Assembly: GCF_033807715.1 (NCBI RefSeq)
Contig: NC_084596.1
Location: 27,726,879 to 27,790,878, forward strand
Direction of reading: 5' to 3'
DNA from: Cololabis saira
Taxonomy: Eukaryota > Chordata > Actinopteri > Beloniformes > Belonidae
DNA: 64,000 nt
In this document: in pieces, positions 1-9,998 of the stretch
Layout: every line of letters begins with the position of its first letter
How positions within the stretch are numbered: position 1 is the stretch's first letter
Made by a program: the position numbers and the translations under genes
The notes under the pieces: generated by a model
What the model saw: only the letters and a program-made list of their open reading frames with translations
Told to the model about the DNA's origin: nothing
Databases searched by the model: none

Positions 1-490
1 AAGCAGCTTCTTCCAGTTTAGGCTATTGGTTAAAGTGAAACCATACTTGTCCTGTCAGGGTTTTAAAACACTCAGACATGCTTTTATAACTACAGGATTG
101 GATTATTGTAATTCTTTGTATGTTGGTTCAGACCAGTCATCTCTCCATTGGCTGCCGTTGGTGCAAACACTGCTGCTCAGTTCTTAACTGGGAACAGAGA
201 ACACAAGCATATTCCTCCAGTACTGGCATCACTTCACTGGCTTTCTGTCCATTTTGGAATAGATTTGATGGATTTTTAAGGTTTTAAATGGCACCACTTT
301 ATTTGCTAGATCTTATCCATATTCATATTCCTGTCAGGGCAAATCCTTGCCTAACTAAATCTGGCGAATACTTCATTTGTTTGACTGTGTTTTTATGTGC
401 AAAAATTGTAATGTTGATATTTGTCGGTAAAGCACTTCGGTCAACACTTACTGTTTTTAAATGTGCTATATGATTAAATATGACTTGATT
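1..490 (+). pseudogene. L2-type LINE fragment, 3' end of reverse transcriptase ORF plus tail
   Basis: Broken translation in shifting frames gives pieces typical of fish L2/CR1-group reverse transcriptase C-termini: HAFITTGLDYCNSLYVG, then LASLHWL-like and APPYL-like pieces. The last ~60 bases (about 425-490) resemble the common L2 3' tail (AAGCACTTCGGTCAAC followed by a degenerate TGCTATATGATTAAATA). Several stops and frame changes make this a dead fragment. It lies left of the last visible adcy1 exon, so it is probably inside an adcy1 intron. Family assignment is from memory of LINE motifs, not a search. Confidence 0.6.
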
Positions 491-799
491 AGCTCTGCCT
501 AAACAATCAGGGAGAACCAAACTAAATGCTTGGAAAAGTGATAGGAACATCTTAATCCCTGAGATGAATGAATGAGGAAAATAGATAAATTGGGATTGCT
601 TCGGGAAGTTTTAAGTCCTGGATTTATCAGCACAAGATGCCAAGGCTGTGGCTACAGATAGTCTACGAGATACTGATGACTGTGGCGAGGAAAGTCAACA
701 AACTTCTCCTTATTTGAAGCACAAGTTTCTTGTGTTTATTTTAACCAAGTTGGTGGTTTGGCATTTCTACTAGCTTCACAGCTGCGGGGTATCAAATCA
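491..799. other. Non-coding, probable adcy1 intron; nothing recognised
   Basis: No conserved exon, repeat or RNA gene was recognised. The short open frames here look like chance. Confidence 0.4.
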
Positions 800-1515
800 G
801 ATCAAGACAGCTACGGCTTCCACTGTCTCCTCCGGTGGAGGAGTTCAACGTGACCAACTGCAAGGTGGTGATGATGTTCAGAGAATCCAGAAACGGTGCT
901 GGAGTAACAACAAGGTCCGGTTACAAGTGGGAAATAGAAACCACAGCAAGGGAGGCCAAAAACTCTCTGAACCTGAACGACACCACTGGGAAGCTCTGCA
1001 AGCGCCAGCAAGGGCTGGAAACTGCTCAGCGTGGAGGAGAGGAGTGAACTGGTCCAAGAAGAAGTCTGGCAAACAAGTGGAAGACATGCAAAAAGGCAAA
1101 AACTAACAACCCAAGAAACATGGACGAAATTAAATCTTTGCAAAAAGGAGTCTCATGGGCTGAACTCTGGAAGCTGACGCCTTTCTGTATAAACTTCCGC
1201 TTGAGGTCTTTATATGATACACTTCTGTCTCTGGCAAACGTGGCAAGGTAGGACCTGAGGGAAGACCCATTATGCAGACCACAGCTCTTACCCAGCGAGG
1301 GTATACGGGTAACACGACAAGGTGCTCATGGTGGCAGATGTCTTAAAGCAGACCAAGAAAAGGCCACATCAACAACACAAGCCACATGCACTGATGTTGC
1401 AGTTCACCCAGGTATGGGTGGTCGCAAGGGTGGGGAGGGCTGTGATGAGGCCCACAAGAGGAAGACCTTGAAATACCAAGATCTATTCCAGGAGTACAGA
1501 GACCTTGGGTGGTAA
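800..1515 (+). pseudogene. Possible degenerate retroelement coding fragment
   Basis: Around 1470-1515 the plus strand reads KYQDLFQEYRDLGW. This resembles the K-Y-x-[DE]-L-x(3)-C-R-x(2)-G-W motif found near the end of a reverse-transcriptase-like ORF repeated in fish genomes. Upstream (810-1130) base composition is coding-like, GC-richer than the flanks, with open frames on both strands, but I recognise no host gene. It could also be an unrelated old insertion. Confidence 0.3.
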
Positions 1516-3567
1516 GTAGGGGACTGAGGGGTTTCTAGCACAGTCTGTATGGATTGCATGTACTACATGGATGGACAATATATAATGACATATAATATGA
1601 CATATACTAGACATTGCAAAATAATTTTAAGACTCAAATCGAAGTATATTTCTGACTCATAAAAACAATACCCATTAATCAGACACTGCCCACATTCTCA
1701 CCGAATAGACTAAAGAAACATGAGTAATAAGCCGTATTGCACAGTTGAGTTTCTAATTATTGTCAACCCAAAACACATAAATCACATTTGCCAAAATCAT
1801 CTACAGTTTCTCAAAGGAGGACACTGTCCAAAGGAGTTTGAGGCACAAAAAGCAATCGGCAGAGCTCCACTGAGATCTGTCCACATTTAACCAGCGTGTG
1901 CAACCACCAGCACGCACACACACTCACACAGACTGTTACGCAACAAGAATTTAGTCTCCATTGCATTTAATCCCCTGTAGCAACTTAATCCTGGAGCTAA
2001 CCAAACTCTCCTTCTCAGGCCTCCCTGCTGCTCTGAGAACACAGAGAAAAGGAGGAAAGCAGAAGATAATGATGAAAAACAAGAAACGCTACAGCTGAAA
2101 GGGTAGATTTGACAATGCAACTGGACGTACAGAGGAAAAATAGGAATAAGAATCACACAACTGTCTTTTGCAGAAAAATTAAACAGTTATTGTTATGTTT
2201 TTTGCTTTGAACATACTTGTACGTTTTTTTAATGATTTAGGATTAAGGTCAAACACAGCTACCGTAACTAGAGAGTAAAGGCAAAAATCGCAGGAGCCAG
2301 ATTGGAAGTAGTATATTATGACCCGTATACAAGATATGTAGAAGATAAGTTGATTATAACAAACACTTTAGCAAAATACTGGACTTCTTGGACTTGAAAA
2401 CTTCAATGTGATACAAATTAAAGGCAAATGTTGTACTTGGAGTGCACGCACACTAACCAAGTTGGTCTGTGCTGTGCCTAAACGCAATCAACCCTTCCTC
2501 CGGATTTACCCACTGGCACGCATTGACATTACTCCAGTCTCAATAGCACTTCGGCAATTGCAGCTTGTAGATACATCACCACATTATCAAATTAAGCACA
2601 TATTTGTTCATTAGAAGCATGTGTGGTCTCAGAGAATCAGTTCAATGGAGAACAGCTAAGAAAATATGGTCGTAACATTTCTGACTTTGTGGCTTGTTTG
2701 AGTTTTTCAGATCATACACATCCGTCCCACATCTTTGAATTTCTGGACTACACCACTAAATGACCGTCTCAAGAAACACCATGCATACATTGCAGACACA
2801 CCCTCTTTTTCACACATACACACAGTGTGAGTGCACCCTTATTGTTCCCTCACACTCGGAGATCCGTACCGTGCCCAGGCAAGATTGATCCTAAAGTGTT
2901 AGTTTGTCTGGGTTTTATTTTCGGGTTGTGCAATTCCTGACCTCTGACAAGGATGTGAGAAGCATGCTTGGGCACAGTATGGTCTCACATCAATACAGAG
3001 GGAGGGTCAGTCGTGTTTGGGCATGGCACGGTACCATTTCGGTGGTAGTTGTAGTTGTTATGCTGATTGGGATTTAAAGGGACAAAATATTTTTTTCTTT
3101 AGATTAAATATCAGAATATGAAAACTAACTTTTTTATCTGCCGCAACATTACAGAAATGCTTGCATGTCACTGCATAACCAATAATAAATAACACTAACT
3201 GGAGTGATTGCAGAACACACTGTTTTCCGAAAGTAAAGCCTCACATGCACTACGGATGTGTTGTTTTTTTCCTCTATTTCCTGGGTTTCTACTATCATCC
3301 AGTTAATGCAGAGCAACGTCTTCCTCAAAACTTCAGTGCAATTTAAATTGCAAAGAAAAAATAATTTAACCTTTGATGGTTGTGTGAGGAACTTAATATT
3401 TATTGTTCAGCAACCTTGAGGGCTATTAATGTTTTCAGATACTGTTGAGATGTTTTCAGATGAAAATCCAGCAATGAGGTGAAGATATTCTCTCCAAAAG
3501 TGGCAGGACGTGAGTCAAGTCACAGCAAGAGTTACAATGATTTGTATAATGTACGACAGGGTCTCAC
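1516..3567. other. Probable adcy1 intron 3; no exon seen
   Basis: This lies downstream (minus strand) of adcy1 exon 3. I looked for the next cyclase exon, which should encode the ILFADIVGFT metal-binding motif, and did not find it here or further left. Intron 3 therefore probably runs off the window. The stretch is AT-rich and I recognise no repeat in it. Confidence 0.5.
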
Positions 3568-3686
3568 CTGACATTGTCATGACGCTGGATGTAGATTTTG
3601 TGAAAGATCCTTTCAGGGGGCTTCAGGAAATCCTCTTTCATCTCCATAGCTACGTTCCTGGGCAACAGACTCATTAGCAGGCGCTC
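3568..3686 (-). CDS. adcy1: adcy1 exon 3 (entry to C1a catalytic domain)
   Basis: 119-bp internal exon. The acceptor reads ...CACAG before 3686 and the donor is GTGAGA after 3568. It encodes [11 protein letters not shown] ... IYIQRHDNV plus two bases of a Ser codon, nearly identical to mammalian ADCY1 just before the ILFADIVGFT motif of catalytic half C1a. It joins exon 2 (ending ENEKQ) in phase 0 and leaves in phase 2. This is the linker between the first six-helix membrane block and the cytosolic catalytic domain. Confidence 0.95.
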
Positions 3687-3928
3687 CTGTGTGCACACGT
3701 GTGTGTGAGAAAGAGAGGGGGTGAGGGCCCATAAAGAATGATTAATTTATACAGTGAAACACGGCAAAGTTATCACAGGATAGAGTGTAAGTGGCAATAA
3801 GAAATGTGTGAAACAAAAAGGCATAAAAAAGATATGAAAATTGTGTTGAAATGAGTCATAGCTTTTAGCTGGATTTAGACACATGTCTAATTTTACCCGC
3901 AGTCCAAGCAGAGTGCAGGTGGCTGTAC
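3687..3928 (-). other. adcy1: adcy1 intron 2
   Basis: A 242-bp intron with GTACAG donor and CACAG acceptor on the minus strand. No repeat or RNA gene was seen in it. Confidence 0.9.
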
Positions 3929-4078
3929 CTGTTTCTCGTTTTCATCCTCCATATGGAGCTTCTCCTCGATGCAGTTGCGAGCCTGCAGGAAGGCTTTCCG
4001 CTGGGCTCGCTCGGTCAGGATGCGCACAAACAGCCCAGACAGGTTGACACTGGTGAACAGCACTGTGTTGGCAACCAA
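3929..4078 (-). CDS. adcy1: adcy1 exon 2 (sixth membrane helix and start of linker)
   Basis: 150-bp exon, exactly 50 codons, phase 0 at both ends. The acceptor is TTTTTTCTCAG before 4078 and the donor GTACAG after 3929. It encodes LVANTVLFTSVNLSGLFVRI (helix 6 of the first membrane block), then LTERAQRKAFLQARNCIEEK and a MEDENEKQ end. Human ADCY1 has the same segment with few changes. Exon 1 ends LWRT, so the junction reads LWRT-LVAN. Confidence 0.96.
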
Positions 4079-6570
4079 CTGAGAAAAAAGGAGGGGGAGA
4101 AAAGTCTATGAAGTAGTTTTAATTAAGTGGTAAGGTTTTTATCAACAGTAACAGTAAATCTCAAAAAAATGATATGGATGTGATGGTTCCCAAAAAACTG
4201 TTATGAATGAATGTTGTAAATTTCATCTTTGTGTGTCTTGTTTCACTATTTCCAAATGACAAATGACAACTCAATTTCACACATGCATAACACAATTAAA
4301 TGTTGAAATTGTATTTTGGTTGATAGTCTGCCTTAGTGCTTTTTTTGGATCATTTAAAAATCTGTGCTTTAGTCATCCATCACAACAGATGGAGCAACAA
4401 CATGACTGCTAACCTTGTGCAGAATACATCTTTCTTTTACTTGACTGAGGCATACTGACTGACTTTGTACACATGCCAGACGATGTCCTATGGTGAACAC
4501 AGGGAAGCTGTCTCTTTGAGCAATATTCATGTATTTTTTTTATAATTAGCCTTGTTTTTTTGGAGTAGGAATTAGAACATATGGTTCAAACTCAATGTAA
4601 AAAGCCTCATGAGCATCATAAGCGCATTGTCAAATCTTCATTTCATATATGCCAAAAACCTACCAAAACAAACAGCATTGATTAGTGGATTGCCTTGAAA
4701 GCAGAAGGCTGACTTTGTGTTGAACAGTATTGCTAGAAACCCCTGACAGGTTTAAATCTGAGTTAATTGCTTTAAAGACCTCACTCTTGTGCTTACTAAT
4801 ATGAATTTACCTATAATTGCTTTTACTGCACGTCTTAGTCACTCTTTCAGCAATCGGAGATAGATATTTATAGTTTCACATCACTGTGGAAAATATGGAA
4901 TTACTACATTAACTTATTACATTACTACTAGCACTCTGAATTAAATAATTTCACTATGCACCCCGGTGAGAACTGGGATAAGTTCCACTGTAGATTTTTT
5001 TTTTTTTTTATATATTCTTATGTAGTGTGATTAATAGTTTTTTTTAAACTAATGTCAACCTTACTTTGAAGGGCATGGTTGTTTGGTTACTGTCCTGTGA
5101 GGAATAACATCAAGACTTGAAGCTGGAGAGCAGCTCCAGTCCACACTCGCTTCAGTAATAAGACTGAGCTGTGAAGAAGACAGTACTGTAGATCTGAATG
5201 CCTGGGACCGATGTGACCGGTTGGTCCAAGACTTGGATGAGTGCCATGCAGCTCATCTCTAAGCTTAGTGGATTAGCTATCTCTGGTAGTCCAGCTAACA
5301 CTGTCCTTCACGTGGCTATAAAGGTATCTCATAGCCTCTGCAAACACGTTGACAACGCTGACAGCATGATGAACTGATAAAATCTCATATTTCACTTCCA
5401 AGAACTGCACAATCATCATGTCATATGTTACACATAGGCAGAAATGTTCCAATACCCCCGAGAGGTTTGACTGATGTGACATTTCTTTTTGTCACACACC
5501 TGATGACAGTCAGAAATCTGAATTGTGTCTGTGTCATTGTGACAGAAAAAGGTATAAATGTACAGATGCACCATGGTGTACCAATTCCTGAAGGTCTGAA
5601 ATGAAATGGCATGACTTTGCCCTATTTTCCATAACTGGAGCATATAGTGAAGTGCAACTGGTACATGTGTGTGTCCCTCCAGTTTGCCCTACTTGTGGTG
5701 CTAGCAGGATGTCACTCCAGTTCTCCATTTCCAGCTGACTCTTAAGAGACTGCACCTAATGGTCATGACCATACAGACTGCTTTGCGTATTTTTTTTCTT
5801 ATAGATTTGTTCACTCTCCTAAGCCTACATGTAGTCTTCATGGCAGCGATGACCTTGCTCACTTTCACATTTGAGGTGACATATACAGTACATTTGAGGG
5901 GAGATATCATGGATTGTGTGTGTGTGTGTGTGTGTTGTATGTGCCTGACTGCATTTGGGTGTTTAAAATGACTATTACGGACTGAACATAACTAAAAATC
6001 CCTAAAGAAAAGCAACACTTTCAAATTGTTTGTGTTGTCATATTGTCAGGTTGACAATGTGTCAGTCAGTTTAAATTTGCAGGGCACAGTGACATCACAG
6101 AACCAGATCAGATCAGAGTTAACTAGTCCAGTTTCTTCATTTTTATTACATCTCTATTGCAAGTACTGCAAAACTGTAACGCGGATTTCAAAAAGATGTA
6201 CTTCTTACAGAAGAAGGGAGGTGGAGAAGAGTGATAGTGCTGACTCCACCCACCTAAAAACCACCTGCTCTGAACACAGCTGAAAAGGCCGAGTTGAATA
6301 GTCTGCTTTTGTACTGTATTCCTTTGGTATTTTGACCAAAGCATATCACAGACATTTCATTAAGACCTCAGAAAATTGCGTCACCATTTGAAAAACGTAC
6401 ACAATGTGTCAACTTTAGGAAATATTTGCATGATAATACTTCTCATTTCATTTCGTCCACTACATAAGACTACAAGTTAAGATTGACTATATATTCTTTT
6501 ACACTTTTTTAAATTATGGTTAATAGCGATGTCCATTTGATCTGGTAGCACCACTGCCATTTTCTGTTAT

Positions 6571-6594
6571 CTATTTATTTATGTATTTATGTAT

Positions 6595-6640
<46 letters not shown>
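6571..6640. repeat. (TTTA)n microsatellite
   Basis: About 17 tandem TTTA units, with two TGTA variants at the left. It lies just left of the foldback element at 6678-7011. Confidence 0.95.
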
Positions 6641-6642
<2 letters not shown>

Positions 6643-6677
6643 TGGTAGACATAGTTTGTTAGAACTCTTTTACTCAG

Positions 6678-7011
6678 CATACACTGATACAAATATTGTG
6701 CTTGATCTACTTAAAAAAAAATAAGTCAACTTTTTGCATGAGATTATTATGTAGATCAAAAAAAGATAGTCTTTGTTTAAACTACTTAATTTTTTGTATG
6801 TAAATAATACATTTTGCAAGTACAGTCAACTTAATTGTGTTAAGTTTACTTTATTTATCAAAATTAAGTTGACTTTACTTGCAAATGAATTTTGTACATA
6901 CTAAAAATTAAGTAGTTTATACAAAGACTAGTCTTTCTTGATCTACATAAAAATCTCATGCGAAAAAGTTGCCTTAATTTTTTCAAGCAAGATATTTTTT
7001 ACTGTGGTGTT
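6678..7011. mobile_element. AT-rich foldback (MITE-like) element in adcy1 intron 1
   Basis: A long imperfect inverted repeat. The left arm (about 6690-6835: GATCTACTTAA, then AAGTCAACTTTTTGCATGAG, then ACTACTTAATTTTTTGTATG) is matched in reverse complement by the right arm (about 6860-7000), meeting near 6845. Arms are ~145 bp with scattered mismatches. No coding capacity. This shape is typical of non-autonomous DNA elements. Exact ends and target duplication are uncertain. Confidence 0.75.
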
Positions 7012-7380
7012 CTACTTAAACAAATAAAGCATGTTTCATCTAAACGTTGGCCAATCTGCCCAATAGATTAAAATTAATATAAAAAAAGGAAAAGTAAATA
7101 CAACAAGAGCATTGCTTGTTGTTTGTGTGTAAATGAAAAGATTGCCTGGGATTACATTAATACTGCTTGTTAAGGAAAAAATTCACAATGTCTTGTTTTT
7201 TGAACAAATGCAGCTTAAGTTCAAAACTAGATGTATTCATGTAAAGCAACAAACTTCATTTTTAATTGTTAAAATCACAGATTTAAATATGTTATATTTA
7301 CATGCGCTTAGATTTATTTTATTCAGTGTATAAGGACACTCGCAACAGGGAGCTGTCCTTGGTGCTGAAATTACTTCTAA

Positions 7381-7490
7381 AGGCTGATTTATGGTTCCGC
7401 GTTACACCAACGCAGAGCCTACGGCGTAGGGTACGCGGCGACGCGCACCCTACGCCGTAGGCTCTTTAACGCAGAACCATAATTCAAGCT
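7381..7490. mobile_element. GC-rich palindromic MITE, copy 1
   Basis: A 110-bp foldback. Outer arms are AGGCTGATTTATGGTTCCGC and the complement of a right end reading GAACCATAATTCAAGCT; the centre has CCTACGGCGTAGGG and its inverse CCCTACGCCGTAGG. It is flanked by TAA (left) and TTA (right), suggesting a degraded 3-bp TWA target duplication as in PIF/Harbinger elements. It lies ~130 bp into adcy1 intron 1, beside the exon 1 donor. Confidence 0.8.
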
Positions 7491-7619
7491 TTAGGTGACT
7501 CCCAGGACTTGATCAAAATAACAGAAATGATGACTATTGTTGGCATACCAATGTTACAACCAAACAATACTATAGTGCAGGGAGAAGTACACATTAAACG
7601 CTGTTTTAAATACACTCAC

Positions 7620-8228
7620 CGTTCTCCATAGTTTCTGTGTTTTCACTGTGACAGAAGTGGCAGTCACAATTAAATGCGAAATGGAGACCATTATCCCAAA
7701 CACGATCGCTAAGAGCGTCCGCACCGGCAGGAGCGCGTAGGCGACGAAGGTGACCAGGATGAGCTGCCACACGCCCTGCTCCGGGGACGTGGGGGGCTCC
7801 AGCCCCATCGCGCCCAGGGAGAAGGGACAGCACAGGAAGGAGAAGGTGAAGCCGAAAAGCAGCGTCAGGTTGACGATCTGCTGCAGCTGAGTCACCTGCA
7901 GGTACTTGACGTTAGTCACGATGAAAAGGGACACGAAGACCACGCAGTGGACCGGGTGCGAGCCCTTGGAGATGGTGAGGCTGGGGCCGGACAGCAACTC
8001 CACCACGGCCAGGGTCGAGGACATGAAGATGAGCACCGCCAGGGCTTTGAGGGTGGAAGTCTGCTCCAGTTTCAGGTTGTAGTTCTGGAAAAGAGACTCG
8101 AGCTCCTTGCAGTCGAACTCGTCCTCGCACACGATGGTGGTCAGAGGGACGCCCGGGGGACAGTGACTTCTCTTCCGCCTGGTTTTGACTTTCTGAAACG
8201 GTATTTCCTCCATGTCAGTGCCATTCAT
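7620..8228 (-). CDS. adcy1: adcy1 exon 1: adenylyl cyclase type 1 N-terminus and membrane block M1
   Basis: This is the first coding exon of the membrane enzyme that makes cAMP from ATP and, in this isoform, is stimulated by Ca2+/calmodulin. It has 203 codons from ATG at 8228 to the donor GTGAGT after 7620, phase 0. The N-terminus is short and basic (KTRRKRSH), followed by CKELESLF and LKLEQTSTLKALAVL, both close to mammalian ADCY1. Hydrophobic helices sit at about residues 60-80, 92-110, 118-138, 152-168 and 171-192; helix 6 is in exon 2. SKGSHPVHCV and EQGVWQL..FVAYALLPVR match ADCY1 rather than ADCY8 or other isoforms. The first ATG was chosen because the next in-frame Met (residue 6) is only slightly downstream. 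Fish often have adcy1a and adcy1b; I cannot say which this is. Confidence 0.96.
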
Positions 8229-9499
8229 AAACTGAATTCCTGCACACAGCTTTGGAGCCGACAGAAGCCCCCCCGGATCTACACACGCCGACCCAGACAG
8301 GTAGACTGGAGGAGGCTGAGACTGAGCTGAGCGTCCCAGATAAGAGGAAAAGCTTGGCCGCTGGCCGCAGACGCGCTCCTCTATCCACAGGTTGGACCGG
8401 CTTGTCTGGGAAGCTCAGCTATGATCGAGCATGTCTTCATTTCCCGAGTGTCTTTGAAGACGACCCGCTGCCAAAAAAAAAAAAACCCTCCTCCAAAAAT
8501 AACAATTTTATCATTCGTTTGAGCCCCACATGAGGATCAGCGCGCATGCACGACGCAGTTCTGGTGGAAACAGCTTTTTGCGGGGCTCAGATAGGATCAC
8601 GCCTGCGCATTATGAGGTGAAGATAAGACACGTCTGAGCTATATACCGACACGCACAGTCAAGACGAATTGACTATAGGGCAGCTATACTGAGCTTCCCT
8701 GGCCGGCCAGGCAGAGCAAATGGATCATCATCATTATAATGATAGTGTCCTTTTCTCTTTCCACTTGCAGATGACACGCGTCCATCATTAAAGCGCGTGC
8801 AATTGAATCTTCCCAGGATCCAGTCATGACCTTCCTTCCTTTCTCGTCTTCATTCTCACTCGTGCATTAATACACAGCAGGCACAGACATGGCATAGGAG
8901 TTTTGTGACACCCCCCGCCCTCACCATTAGAACCCTTTTTGGCATTCAGGGGTGGCGTCTCATTCATTACCAAGGGAAGATTAGTCATCCGTCACCGGCT
9001 GCCGTTGCCATGTCCAGTCGGTGCCAGAGGGGGTGTAAGAAAGTGACAGATGGGTGGCCAATGCCAAAGTCGGGCGCTCGACCATCCCAGGTCTCTGGCA
9101 TGCCTTCTGTCCCCCCCATCCCTCCCCCCTCACAGTAGCGTCCACTCCTCGTGTCACTTTGGCTCAGCTGTTCGACTTCCAGCTTTCACTGATCCAACAC
9201 TATGGGATGAATATATAGAGTGTGGGAGGTAAACAACGAGAGTGAAATGAATGGGGTAAAAATAGAAGCGGAGAGCTATTAGGCAAACTTCCAAATTCTG
9301 AGACAAGAAAGCAAAATGTCTTCTACAAAAGGCTTGTTTCGTTATGAGACTTCAAAGCAAGAGTTGTATGACAAATTTGAACATGTTGTATTCTGATGCA
9401 GAAGTAAAGTTGATATGATTAGTCACTTGTTAGACGATTAGAAACTATTTTTGATAATCAGTTCAACAGTTATCAATTCCAATAGCGCCAAATGTCGCA
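8229..9499 (-). promoter_or_regulatory. adcy1: adcy1 5' region (5'UTR, putative promoter)
   Basis: Upstream of the adcy1 ATG, GC content is raised and CpGs are frequent to about 8700. On the minus strand a TATATAG box lies at about 8639-8645, roughly 410 bp before the ATG, which could place a start near 8610. The box is an inference; many neuronal cyclase promoters lack TATA. From 8700 to 9499 no gene or known repeat was recognised. The region ends at the target duplication of the LINE. Confidence 0.4.
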
Positions 9500-9515
9500 C
9501 AAGTACAGCTTTTTT
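9500..9515. repeat. Target-site duplication of the LINE, left copy
   Basis: CAAGTACAGCTTTTTT, identical to 16891-16906. It directly abuts the T-tract that is the LINE's poly-A tail on the other strand. Confidence 0.95.
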
Positions 9516-9912
9516 TTTATCCAAACTTTCTTTATTGAATTTTGTGCAGAACAGGCAAAAACTCATAGTTTAACAAGCAGTAAATCAACAGTCAGACGAT
9601 AAAGCCAGTCCTTTTTACGTTTCAAACCCAGAACAACCCATCCACCCACCCACCCACCCACCCTGAACTGTACGTATTTAAACCATTCATTCTCACAACA
9701 CACATAGTACAAAATACAAATTAAGACAGGTGACCAAGATTAAAAATAATAATAATAATAAGTTTTAAATAAATAAATGAATAAAAATAATTTAAAAAAA
9801 AATATATATATGTATAAAATAAATGTCAATTGCACAGTAGTACATAGTTGAAGACAACAGTAATAGATAGATAATTAAATTAAATAAATAAAGCAAAAAC
9901 AAAACAGAACAG

Positions 9913-9943
<31 letters not shown>

Positions 9944-9948
<5 letters not shown>

Positions 9949-9993
9949 AAGGGAGGGGGAAGGCGGGGGGGGGGGGGGGGGGGGGGGGGGGGG
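9944..9993. repeat. G-rich homopolymer tract in LINE 3'UTR
   Basis: G-tracts broken by a few A and one C, ending in a ~29-base pure G run just before the ORF2 stop (a C run in LINE sense). It is preceded by an A run from about 9914. The exact length of such runs is error-prone in assemblies. As G-rich DNA it could form G-quadruplexes. Confidence 0.85.
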
Positions 9994-9998
9994 ATGGC

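Larger units (their letters stand above)
4079..7619 (-). other. adcy1: adcy1 intron 1
   Basis: A 3.5-kb intron between exons 1 and 2, with GTGAGT donor at the 7619 end. It carries a poly-T run near 4997, a short GT run at 5918-5935, a TTTA microsatellite, a ~330-bp foldback element and a GC-rich palindromic element, the last three listed separately. No further exon was recognised between 4079 and 6570. Confidence 0.85.

Noticed and set aside
811..1143. Possible host exon on either strand
   Set aside because: No splice sites and no recognisable protein; a decayed retroelement is the better explanation.
1..3567. Fourth adcy1 exon (ILFADIVGFT)
   Set aside because: Searched on the minus strand and not found; probably beyond the left edge.
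7947..8330. 127-residue plus-strand frame opposite adcy1 exon 1
   Set aside because: Antisense shadow in GC-rich coding DNA.
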